Shown in pieces: positions 5,540 through 13,014 of a stretch of DNA of 18,552 bases. This DNA comes from CALBPI01 sp039821645. GTDB taxonomy: Bacteria; Pseudomonadota; Gammaproteobacteria; Steroidobacterales; Woeseiaceae. Position 1 is the first letter of the stretch, and every line of letters starts with the position of its first letter. Under the pieces are notes generated by a model. The model worked only from the letters and a program-made list of their open reading frames with translations. It was not told the DNA's origin and ran no database searches. Both the position numbers and the translations under genes were made by a program. The stretch lies in assembly GCA_039821645.1 (NCBI GenBank), contig JBCBNU010000054.1:1-18552 (forward strand), written 5' to 3'.

Positions 5540-7953
5540 GCGGCACTTAACCGTGATCGCAAGATCAATCCGGCCGCAGCGCAGCCACTAAGCCAGGCGG
5601 ACTCGATCTTGGCGCCGCCGCCGAGCCAATCACCGGCTACCGCCAGCCCTGCTTCGGCATCGAACAACGCGCCGCGGGAGTCCGGGTTGACGACGCGCGC
5701 ATAGCGCCAGCGATGAACGTTTGCACTGACGATCGAGCCGACTTCCGAGGTTTCGCGAAGCGCTTCCGTCAGTAGCCCCACAACCGCTTCATCTGCATCT
5801 TCGAGGTGCTGTCGTGACCATTCAGGGGTTGCGTGCACAACGCACTGTTGATGACCATTGTCGAGCGCGTGTGCGGCGAGCCAGCTTAAGATATTCGAAT
5901 CAGAAAATGCACCGCGCCATGACGGTGAGGTGTTGGCTTTGGTAACCGCCATCAGCGCCCAGCAGGGGTCGTAGGTGATGCCCTTCGCCATCTGTGCAAA
6001 CCCGTGGTGAACGGGATCTAGCAAGTCGGCAGCCTGCGGTGCAGGCGCGGTCACGATGACGTTATCGAAAATGCGTTCACGCTCCGGCAGAGCGTCCAGC
6101 TCGTCGCAGAGGCGCCAACCTGCATCGACGCGTTCCAGCGCCGTGATTCGACAGGCGCGTCGCAGGTCAATGCCTTCAGCCAGGTGCTTGCAGATGGCGT
6201 TCATGCCCATCGTGCCCTGCCATCGAGTCTTTCTGGACCTATTGGTCCGGGTTGCAAGGTCATGAATTTCGCCGGGCCACTTCCTGACAACGCCCGCTTC
6301 CTCCCAGGCTTGCAGCTGCGCTTCGAAACGCCGGTCGCTAGCCGTTGCGTACTGTGCGCCATGGTCGAAGCGCAGGTCGTCAGCTCGGCGTGTTGCCGTT
6401 CGACCGCCAGGGCCACGCGATTTCTCGAACACCACAACGTCGTGGTTCTGATCAGTAAGGGCTGCGGCTGCCGTCATTCCAGCGATACCCGCACCGATGA
6501 CGGCGATTCGGAGTCGCTCGCCCTGCGTGCGGTTCACATGTGCCGCGTACTGGGGCATGTCGAGCCGTTTGGCATGCGCGGCAACCGACCGCGGTCGAAT
6601 CGTGCCTAAAACAGGCTGCGGTGGATCAAACGGGCGATCAAACAGTCCGAGTGCCCACAGCAGCCCGCCGTACGAAGATGGGTCGTTACCATCGAGCGCA
6701 TACCGGTGATTCAACTCGAGCAGGGCATCAAGTGCTGATTGTGGAGATTCCCGCCACTCAACAAGGGCCTTTGCCCAAGTCATTCTCAGGTTATTGTGCA
6801 ACTCTCCGTGAACCAGCAATGACCGCTGTGCCAAATCCCACAGCTCGTGGCCACTGCGTGCCCGGGCAAGCGTATCCATCGAGTAGCTTTCGGTGCGTGG
6901 GTCCTTCGCGTGCTCCTCCAGGGTCTCCTGTGCCCAGCCCGGCAGAGCAGAAAGGCTGTCCGGGTCTTTGCAATGTGCACAGAAGTGGTGAGCTAGCTCA
7001 CGCCAGATCGTGAGCTCTTCGATGAACTTCTCGCTCCCGGGAAGGTTGAGCTCGGCAGCTTCTTTGGCCAGTCGGAAGGGCGACACCATGCCGTAGTGCA
7101 GGTAAGGAGACATTCGACTTACGCCGATCGGCCACTGGAGTGCCGCGTCGTTGCGCTTGCGATGGTAGCTCGCGAGACCACGCTCACAGAATGCATTCCA
7201 GCGGCGGTAGCCTGCCTCTGTCCCCCCCGGTGTATCGAGGACGGGTCCGATGCGATGATCGATCGGTTGCCGCTCGATTGCTGCGGCAATGTCGGTATCG
7301 CTCATGTTCGCGATGTCCAGCGGTTCGAAGACATCCTGCTCCGCTGTCATCACGCGCCAGTCGGGTAGTGCTGGCCAGCCCGCTGGTATGCGTTGTCGGA
7401 ACTCGTGTTTGGTCTTGTCTTTGAATTTGAATGCGCGCGCAGGGGCCTGATCGAGGAAGGACATCGGTACGATGCAGCGCGCATCGACTTTCAGGATCGC
7501 CGCCTCGGTGCGCGTCGCGAGCACTTTCTGCCAACGCACCAACGGCGCGACCGGCATATGCTCCGCAACAACAAGTGCCGCACGTGCGGCGAGCGATGCC
7601 AACGGTGAGTCGGTGCCCGCCTCAGGTAACGAAAAGGCGTAGGTGATACCACGTGCCTGCAAGGCTTTGGCGACATCGCGCGCACCCTGCAAAATGAAGG
7701 TGTGACTGCGATCGCTGTCGTAAGCATGGCCGCCGCCGAGCCCCTGATACACCAACAGCGGCTTGTCGAGAGCGCGGGCGCATGTTATCCCCACCTCAAT
7801 GGCGGGGTTTTCGTCGACACGCATTGCATGATGCATCCAATACAGCACCCATTCGCCGTCGTTTTGGATGCTGCCGGCGCCAACAAGCTCACAGCGCTCT
7901 TCCAATGCAGCGCCAAGTGTCAAAGTAGAAAATCGACTGTCTAGATTTTGCAC
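5536..7953 (-). CDS. class II CPD-photolyase-like protein fused to renalase-like FAD oxidoreductase
   Basis: The product has 805 residues with two flavin modules. Residues about 28-470 resemble class II cyclobutane pyrimidine dimer photolyases: WVLYWMHHAMR near the start, EELTIWRELAHHF in the helical FAD domain, and from residue 382 HGELHNNLRMTWAK, then LNHRYALDGNDP and a GLLWALGLFDRPF segment. Residues 482-805 are a complete FAD/NAD(P) oxidoreductase: a GAGIAG dinucleotide-binding motif at 487-492, the FEK acidic end of that fold, GPGGRTATRR, FDHGAQY, and a C-terminal AGDWLGGGAKIESAWLSG FAD motif. This set is typical of renalase/amine-oxidase-type proteins. The photolyase half would split thymine dimers using light and reduced FAD; the other half oxidises an unknown substrate. 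The GTG at 7953 has no clear ribosome binding site; the photolyase homology begins about 30 residues later, so a nearby downstream start is possible. It diverges from the second photolyase gene. Confidence 0.85.
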   Translation of the reverse strand: MQNLDSRFSTLTLGAALEERCELVGAGSIQNDGEWVLYWMHHAMRVDENPAIEVGITCARALDKPLLVYQGLGGGHAYDSDRSHTFILQGARDVAKALQARGITYAFSLPEAGTDSPLASLAARAALVVAEHMPVAPLVRWQKVLATRTEAAILKVDARCIVPMSFLDQAPARAFKFKDKTKHEFRQRIPAGWPALPDWRVMTAEQDVFEPLDIANMSDTDIAAAIERQPIDHRIGPVLDTPGGTEAGYRRWNAFCERGLASYHRKRNDAALQWPIGVSRMSPYLHYGMVSPFRLAKEAAELNLPGSEKFIEELTIWRELAHHFCAHCKDPDSLSALPGWAQETLEEHAKDPRTESYSMDTLARARSGHELWDLAQRSLLVHGELHNNLRMTWAKALVEWRESPQSALDALLELNHRYALDGNDPSSYGGLLWALGLFDRPFDPPQPVLGTIRPRSVAAHAKRLDMPQYAAHVNRTQGERLRIAVIGAGIAGMTAAAALTDQNHDVVVFEKSRGPGGRTATRRADDLRFDHGAQYATASDRRFEAQLQAWEEAGVVRKWPGEIHDLATRTNRSRKTRWQGTMGMNAICKHLAEGIDLRRACRITALERVDAGWRLCDELDALPERERIFDNVIVTAPAPQAADLLDPVHHGFAQMAKGITYDPCWALMAVTKANTSPSWRGAFSDSNILSWLAAHALDNGHQQCVVHATPEWSRQHLEDADEAVVGLLTEALRETSEVGSIVSANVHRWRYARVVNPDSRGALFDAEAGLAVAGDWLGGGAKIESAWLSGCAAAGLILRSRLSAA

Positions 7954-7966
7954 AATAAAAATCCAT
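7889..7966 (-). CDS. possible 25-codon upstream ORF overlapping the photolyase-fusion start
   Basis: An ATG at 7966 is preceded by AGGA at a good six-base spacing, which is a better initiation signal than the fusion gene's own GTG at 7953. It opens a 25-codon frame in a different phase that ends inside the fusion gene's first 25 codons. The peptide has no recognised similarity. It may be a leader whose translation affects the fusion gene, or chance. Confidence 0.25.
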   Translation of the reverse strand: MDFYCAKSRQSIFYFDTWRCIGRAL

Positions 7967-7982
7967 AGAAATTCCTCGATAT

Positions 7983-7988
7983 TTTATA
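7983..7988 (-). promoter_or_regulatory. candidate -10 box for the photolyase-oxidoreductase fusion
   Basis: Read on the minus strand this is TATAAA, continuing as TATAAAAT, and lies about 30 bases before the GTG start. No good -35 box stands at 17 bases; that position falls next to and within the proposed LexA site at 8010-8025, which is where a repressor would block polymerase. Confidence 0.35.
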
Positions 7989-8009
7989 GACACTCGGCGG
8001 CGAAGCAGG

Positions 8010-8025
8010 CTGTATTTCTGTACAG
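8010..8025. promoter_or_regulatory. candidate LexA (SOS) operator
   Basis: CTGTATTTCTGTACAG matches the gammaproteobacterial LexA consensus CTGT-N8-ACAG at all eight fixed positions, and the bases after it (TA) also fit the extended palindrome. It lies in the 79-base gap between the two divergent photolyase genes, seven bases before the ATG of the rightward gene and about 57 bases upstream of the leftward GTG. From this spot it could control both. Chance occurrence of such a match is not negligible, so this is a prediction only. Confidence 0.5.
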
Positions 8026-8032
8026 TATCGAA

Positions 8033-9610
8033 ATGCAAGAAGCTTCCATCACAGTGGTATGGTTCAAGCGCGATCTGCGGGTGCATGATCATGCGCCGCT
8101 CGCTGCTGCGGCGAGCCTGGGGCGCGTACTGCCGCTCTACATCGCGGAGCCGAGCGTTTGGTCCGCGCCAGACCTTGACTGCATGCACTGGGGGTTCGTG
8201 TCCGAAGCACTACGGGATTTGCGCTCGGAGCTCGCGGCGTTGGGGCAGCCGCTTGTGGTCAGAACCGGTGAGGCGGTAGAGGTTTTCGAATCGTTACGCC
8301 AGCGATTGAATATTCAGGCGGTCTTCGCCCATGAGGAAACCGGCAACGCGCTGACGTATCAACGGGATCTAGCGGTTGCCGATTGGGCGCGCGAGCAAGG
8401 TGTCGAGTGGCGTGAGTGGCCGAGCAATGGTGTCGTTCGGCGACTGAGCTCACGCGACGGCTGGTCACGGCACTGGTCAAAGCGAATGAATGCGAATCTT
8501 GTGGATGTGCCACTGGGTATTCAAAGTGTGCCGGGCACGGATCCGGGTTCCATACCTGACGACCGTATATTGAAACTCACCGCCACCCACCCGGCGGTTG
8601 CCGAGCGGCTACAAAGCCAACCCGGCACGTTGGCGGCGGCGCACGAAACGCTTGCGAGTTTCCTTGCAGGCAGGGGAAGCAACTACGCGCGGAGTCTATC
8701 GGCACCGGTGAGTGCGCGTCGCGCGTGTTCGAGGCTGAGTCCCTACCTCGCCTGGGGGCTACTGTCGTTGCGCCAAGTGGTGCATGCGACAGAGGACAGC
8801 GATCTCGCCAAGCGCTCACGCAGCGCTTTCGTGTCTCGATTGCACTGGCGGTGCCACTTCATCCAGAAACTCGAGAGTGAGCCTGAGATTGAACACCAGT
8901 GCTTTAATCCCGCCTACGAGTCGTTGCGGGGAGATCCGGATGAGGCTCGACTGCGCGCCTGGCGCGAAGGGCAAACCGGATTTCCTTTTGTCGACGCCTG
9001 CATTCGATCGTTGCAGCAAACCGGTTGGATCAACTTTCGCATGCGCGCCATGCTGGTGAGCTTCGCGGCATACGATTTGTGGTTGGATTGGCGAAGCTTC
9101 CGAGACTTTCTGGCGTGTCAGTTCATCGATTACGAACCCGGCATCCACATCTCTCAGATCCAGATGCAGAGCGGTACAACAGGCATCAACACGCCGCGTA
9201 TGTACAACCCCATCAAACAAGGTCATGACCATGACCCGAAAGGCGCTTTCGTGCGCCGCTGGGTGCCGGAGCTTCAGAGTGTGCCAGATCTTTTCATACA
9301 CGAGCCCTGGAGGCTCTCACCGATAGAGCGCGGTGCAATCAACTTTCGCGAAGGTGTCGACTATCCGGCGAGAGTCGTAGACCACACGGAGGCGATCCGG
9401 TTCGCTCGATCCAGAATCAGCGAAGTGCGTAATGATCCGTCGCACCGAAAACAGGCAGCACGTGTTTTTGATCGACACGGTAGCCGGCGCAAAGCCTCCG
9501 ACCGCATGACGCAGAAGCAGTACCGGGAACGTCGCGTCGGTGGCGCAGACGCGACCCGCTTCGATGCGCCTCGAGTGCGCAAAGACGACCAGCTGAGTTT
9601 GTTTGACTAA
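8033..9610 (+). CDS. cryptochrome/photolyase family protein with C-terminal clamp-binding motif
   Basis: The product has 525 residues. It starts with VVWFKRDLRVHDHAPL, the N-terminal antenna domain signature of the main photolyase/cryptochrome family (not class II). The FAD domain follows: RLHWRCHFIQKLE, GFPFVDACIRSLQQTGWINFRMR, and RMYNPIKQG with FVRRWVPEL. By ungapped hand alignment with E. coli photolyase, the stretch holding the proximal Trp (WQW) reads IQM here (Ile376, Met378), so the classical electron-transfer chain is altered. The last residues are QLSLFD, whose QLSLF is the consensus sliding-clamp (DnaN) binding pentapeptide. The lysine/arginine-rich tail before it (about residues 465-518) is probably disordered. 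The ATG at 8033 is chosen because homology begins seven codons later; the frame is open back to 7868 but upstream codons overlap the divergent gene. No clear Shine-Dalgarno. Light-dependent repair is likely, but a cryptochrome-type signalling role cannot be excluded. Confidence 0.88.
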   Translation: MQEASITVVWFKRDLRVHDHAPLAAAASLGRVLPLYIAEPSVWSAPDLDCMHWGFVSEALRDLRSELAALGQPLVVRTGEAVEVFESLRQRLNIQAVFAHEETGNALTYQRDLAVADWAREQGVEWREWPSNGVVRRLSSRDGWSRHWSKRMNANLVDVPLGIQSVPGTDPGSIPDDRILKLTATHPAVAERLQSQPGTLAAAHETLASFLAGRGSNYARSLSAPVSARRACSRLSPYLAWGLLSLRQVVHATEDSDLAKRSRSAFVSRLHWRCHFIQKLESEPEIEHQCFNPAYESLRGDPDEARLRAWREGQTGFPFVDACIRSLQQTGWINFRMRAMLVSFAAYDLWLDWRSFRDFLACQFIDYEPGIHISQIQMQSGTTGINTPRMYNPIKQGHDHDPKGAFVRRWVPELQSVPDLFIHEPWRLSPIERGAINFREGVDYPARVVDHTEAIRFARSRISEVRNDPSHRKQAARVFDRHGSRRKASDRMTQKQYRERRVGGADATRFDAPRVRKDDQLSLFD

Positions 9611-9636
9611 CGCCGGTCCTCGCGTACCCTCTGCGA

Positions 9637-10518
9637 ATGCGTGTGATGAGTTTTAGTGTGGACGGGCGCCAGTCGTACGGCGTGGTCAGTGCGGCGGGCG
9701 TCGTCGATGCCGGTATCCGACTCAGTGAACACGTCGATTTGAGGTCTGTGCTTGCTGCAGAGGGTTTGGACCTTCTGAGGACGCTGGCAAGCGAACACAC
9801 GGCCGACTATGCGCTGGAGGATGTTACCTTTGAGCCGGTCATCCCCGCTCCCGACAAGATCATTTGTGTCGGTATCAACTACAAGCCGCACGTGCTGGAA
9901 ACAGGACGCGACATGCCGGAGCACCCGGTCTTGTTCGTCCGCTTCCCGGGAAGTCAGGTTGGTCACGACGAGGCATTGGTGGCGCCGTCGCTATCGCATC
10001 GTTTCGATTTTGAGGGAGAGCTCGCGGTCATTATCGGTCGAGCTGGTCGTCATATCCCTGCCCATGGCGCGTTGCGTCACGTGGCGGGGTACAGCTGCTT
10101 TAATGACGGCTCCGTGCGCGACTACCAACGCCACTCGCCACAGTTCACACCCGGCAAGAACTTCTCTCGCAGCGGCAGCTTCGGTCCCTGGATGGTCACA
10201 GCCGACGAGATTGGTGATCCTGCGACGCTCAGCCTCGAGACTCGGCTGAACAACGAGGTGATGCAAAAGGCCGAGTGTTCCGAGCTGATCTTCGATGTGC
10301 CCGCGCTGATCGCTTACATTTCGTCCTTCGCGGAGCTGTTGCCGGGCGACGTCATTGTGACGGGTACACCGGGTGGTGTCGGTTTCGCACGTAAACCGCC
10401 GATCTATATGCAACCGGGTGATACGGTTGAAGTCGACATTTCTGGCATCGGCGTGTTGCGCAATTCGGTGACCTCCGAAGTCGAGACGGTTACGATGCGA
10501 GCACTGCAATCGCCGTGA
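9637..10518 (+). CDS. fumarylacetoacetate hydrolase (FAH) family protein
   Basis: The product has 293 residues. After a short N-terminal domain comes the FAH catalytic fold: ICVGINYKPHV, FEGELAVIIGR with metal ligands Glu126 and Glu128, FNDGSVRDYQ with Asp157, GKNFSRSGSFGPW, and VIVTGTPGGVGF. These metal-dependent enzymes cleave C-C bonds in, hydrate or decarboxylate 2-oxo acids; the substrate here is unknown. The NDGSVRD variant of the usual NDVSARD is slightly divergent. The ATG at 9637 lies 26 bases after the photolyase stop, so readthrough from that gene is possible; an ATG three codons later is an alternative start. Its stop overlaps the protease gene start (GTGA), which ties it to the RimK cluster. 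Confidence 0.85.
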   Translation: MRVMSFSVDGRQSYGVVSAAGVVDAGIRLSEHVDLRSVLAAEGLDLLRTLASEHTADYALEDVTFEPVIPAPDKIICVGINYKPHVLETGRDMPEHPVLFVRFPGSQVGHDEALVAPSLSHRFDFEGELAVIIGRAGRHIPAHGALRHVAGYSCFNDGSVRDYQRHSPQFTPGKNFSRSGSFGPWMVTADEIGDPATLSLETRLNNEVMQKAECSELIFDVPALIAYISSFAELLPGDVIVTGTPGGVGFARKPPIYMQPGDTVEVDISGIGVLRNSVTSEVETVTMRALQSP

Positions 10519-10979
10519 GCGACGAGTCAACCATGCAGACTGCAGGATGGCGCGAGTGGGTGACGCTGCCCGATCTGCCAATTGGCCCGGTGAAGGCAAA
10601 GCTCGATACCGGTGCGCGAAGCTCAGCGCTGAACGCCTGGAATATGGAGTCGTTGGAAGTCGATGGTGTGGCCTGCGTGCGCTTTGATGTCTACCGCACA
10701 CATAAGGACACCACCGATATCGTGCGCTGTACCGCACCGATTGTTGATCAGCGAGCGGTGAAGAGCTCCACGGGAAATCGCACACACCGGTTCGTTATCG
10801 AAACGACACTGCATATGGGGGCGCACCGCTGGTCGATTGAAATAACGCTGATAGACCGACGCGATATGTTGTTCCGTATGTTGGTGGGCCGCACGGCGCT
10901 CAGTCATCGTTTATTGGTCGACCCATCGAGCTCCTATCGGGTGGGGGCAAAACCTACAAGACAAGGAATTCGGAAATGA
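10515..10979 (+). CDS. RimK-associated ATP-dependent zinc protease / retropepsin-like aspartic protease
   Basis: The product has 154 residues and matches the family annotated as putative ATP-dependent zinc protease (PF05618), which has a retropepsin-like fold. KAKLDTGARSSALNA places the catalytic-type Asp31 in a DTGA motif, and a later MLVGRTAL segment is also typical. In Pseudomonas a protein of this family (RimB) works together with RimK, which adds glutamates to ribosomal protein S6. This copy probably trims or processes a RimK product. The start is GTG at 10515 (four-base overlap with the FAH gene); an internal ATG at 10533 is an alternative. Its stop overlaps the rimK start by ATGA. Confidence 0.85.
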   Translation: MSDESTMQTAGWREWVTLPDLPIGPVKAKLDTGARSSALNAWNMESLEVDGVACVRFDVYRTHKDTTDIVRCTAPIVDQRAVKSSTGNRTHRFVIETTLHMGAHRWSIEITLIDRRDMLFRMLVGRTALSHRLLVDPSSSYRVGAKPTRQGIRK

Positions 10980-11881
10980 AGATCGGGATTCTCTCGCGAA
11001 ACGCGAATCTCTACTCTACGCGTCGACTCAAAGAGGCGTGCATCGAACGGGGCCACGAAGTCCGGGTGATCGACCATCTGCGCTGCTACATGAATATTGC
11101 CTCTCACAAGCCTGCGGTGCATTACAAGGGCGAGGAGTTATCGGGTTTCGATGCGGTCATTCCGCGTATCGGAAGTTCGGTGACGTTCTACGGCACCGCG
11201 GTGGTGCGCCAGTTTGAGATGATGGGTGTGTTCCCGTTGAATGAGTCGGTGGCCATCAGTCGATCGCGCGATAAATTGCGCTCTCTCCAATTGATGTCAC
11301 GCAAAGGTATCGGCATGCCAGTCACCGGCTTCGCCCACTCGCCGGATGACACCGATGACCTGTTGCGACTGACCGGCGGTGCGCCGGTCGTGATCAAGTT
11401 GCTCGAAGGTACCCAGGGCGTTGGCGTCGTGCTGGCTGAAACACAGAAGGCCGCTGCTAGTGTTATCGAGGCGTTTCGAGGCATTAATGCGAACATCCTC
11501 GTTCAGGAGTTCATCAAGGAAGCGGGCGGCGCAGATATCCGGTGCTTCGTGATCGGGGGGAAGGTTGTTGCGTCGATGAAGCGCCAGGCGAAGGATGGTG
11601 AGTTCCGGTCAAACCTCCATCGTGGTGGAACCGCGTCACTGATTCGTATTACCCCGGAGGAGCGCTCGACCGTAACCCGTGCGGCTAAAATCATGGGCCT
11701 GAACGTCGCGGGTGTGGATATCCTGCGATCGAACCACGGACCTGTTGTTATGGAAGTGAATTCGAGTCCAGGGCTTGAAGGCATTGAGAAAGCGACGGAC
11801 AAAAATATTGCCGGCCAGATCATCGAGTTTATTGAGAAGAACGCACGCCATGGGCGAACCAAAACCAAAGGCGCAGGCTAA
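10976..11881 (+). CDS. rimK: RimK-type ATP-grasp alpha-L-glutamate ligase
   Basis: At 301 residues it is almost exactly the length of E. coli RimK (300). It shows the preATP-grasp N terminus (MKIGILSRN, YSTRRLKEA), IPRIGSSVTFYG, the SRSRDKL segment, the ATP-grasp glycine-rich loop region LLEGTQGVGVVL, VQEFIKEAGGADIRCFVIG, and the Mg-binding VMEVNSSPGLEGIE near the C terminus. RimK ligates L-glutamate to the C terminus of ribosomal protein S6 and can make poly-alpha-glutamate in vitro. It is translationally coupled (ATGA) to the aspartic protease upstream and overlaps the aspartoacylase-like gene by 32 bases downstream, so the three form one functional unit. Confidence 0.92.
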   Translation: MKIGILSRNANLYSTRRLKEACIERGHEVRVIDHLRCYMNIASHKPAVHYKGEELSGFDAVIPRIGSSVTFYGTAVVRQFEMMGVFPLNESVAISRSRDKLRSLQLMSRKGIGMPVTGFAHSPDDTDDLLRLTGGAPVVIKLLEGTQGVGVVLAETQKAAASVIEAFRGINANILVQEFIKEAGGADIRCFVIGGKVVASMKRQAKDGEFRSNLHRGGTASLIRITPEERSTVTRAAKIMGLNVAGVDILRSNHGPVVMEVNSSPGLEGIEKATDKNIAGQIIEFIEKNARHGRTKTKGAG

Positions 11882-12917
11882 GACCTCACGGGAGCGAAAC
11901 CAACGCGTTATCCGCCTTGGTGGCTACGACATCGGACCGGGCGAACGTCGCTCGGTGGCATTGCCCGTGACCGATCTTTATACGCATACTCAAATGAGCA
12001 TGCCGGTAGAGGTCGTGAACGGCAAGCGCCCGGGTCCTGGGTTGCTCGTGAGTGCAGCCATCCACGGCGATGAGATCAATGGTGTTGAAATTGTTCGACG
12101 CCTATTGACGACCGCTGCGCTCGACAAGATTCGAGGTACGCTCATCGCAGTGCCAATCGTCAATGTGTTGGGCTTCTTGAACCTCTCACGTTACTTGCCC
12201 GACCGACGGGACTTGAATCGGTGCTTTCCCGGTAGTTCCAAAGGTTCAGCCGCGAGTCGACTCGCGCATCGTTTTTGCGAGCAGATTCTCCAGCAGGTTG
12301 ACGTAGCAATCGATCTGCATACCGCGGCTGTGCATCGCACTAACCTCGCACAGATTCGGGTGACCGCCGGCGACGAGAGAGCGCGCGCACTGGCGGATGC
12401 GTTTGCCGCGCCGGTTATTGTGGCTTCTGAGGTGCGTGAAGGGTCATTACGCGCTGAGGCTGAGCGTCAAAAAATCCCCATCATCGTCTATGAAGCGGGA
12501 GAGGCGTTGCGCTTTGACGAGTCGAGCATCCGCGCCGGTGTTCGCGGCATAAGGCGCGTGATGCGCCAGCTTAAGATGCTTCCCGGCAGACCGCCCGCAT
12601 CCTTTGGTGAGCCGGTATTGGCCCATGATAGTGCGTGGGTCCGCGCGCCGCAGAGCGGCATTCTCGTCAGCGCCGTGAAACTCGGCGAAAGAGTGAAGCG
12701 GGGACAGACGGTCGCGACGATTTCCGATCCTGTTGGTGCAGATCAAACGGCTGTCACATCGCCGCATGACGGCGTCGTCATCGGGCGAGTGCAGTTGCCA
12801 CTGGTACACGCGGGGGATGCCTTGTGTCACATCGCCGAGTTCGAGCATCCGAAGGAAGCGGAACGCACGGTCGCAGCGTTCGTGGAGCATCAGGCCAGTG
12901 GTTCGGCGAAAGTCTGA
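11850..12917 (+). CDS. succinylglutamate desuccinylase/aspartoacylase family zinc hydrolase
   Basis: The product has 355 residues. The zinc site of the M14-like AstE/AspA family is present: AAIHGDEINGVE with His72 and Glu75, then DLHTA with His157. An arginine-rich substrate segment (DRRDLNRCFPG) sits between them. The C-terminal ~80 residues (RAPQSGILVSAVKLGERVKRGQ, SPHDGVVIGR) look like a barrel-sandwich/lipoyl-like domain. Family members cleave N-acyl amino acids such as N-acetylaspartate or N-succinylglutamate. Next to rimK it may act on acyl-glutamate or glutamylated products. The ATG at 11850, preceded by GAGAAG, is preferred over the open upstream frame from 11775 that lies inside rimK. 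No terminator is seen after the gene. Confidence 0.85.
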   Translation: MGEPKPKAQAKTSRERNQRVIRLGGYDIGPGERRSVALPVTDLYTHTQMSMPVEVVNGKRPGPGLLVSAAIHGDEINGVEIVRRLLTTAALDKIRGTLIAVPIVNVLGFLNLSRYLPDRRDLNRCFPGSSKGSAASRLAHRFCEQILQQVDVAIDLHTAAVHRTNLAQIRVTAGDERARALADAFAAPVIVASEVREGSLRAEAERQKIPIIVYEAGEALRFDESSIRAGVRGIRRVMRQLKMLPGRPPASFGEPVLAHDSAWVRAPQSGILVSAVKLGERVKRGQTVATISDPVGADQTAVTSPHDGVVIGRVQLPLVHAGDALCHIAEFEHPKEAERTVAAFVEHQASGSAKV

Positions 12918-13014
12918 CGGCGCTTTTTCTCTTTTGGGAACGGCGGTTCAAATATGGATGCGGGTACTCCGTGGGTCGTAGCAGCGACTCGTCGAATCGG
13001 TTACGCTGCGCGAT

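Noticed and set aside
7868..8032. Upstream extension of the rightward photolyase by 55 codons
   Set aside because: It overlaps the divergent fusion gene and the intergenic regulatory region, and family homology begins only after the ATG at 8033.
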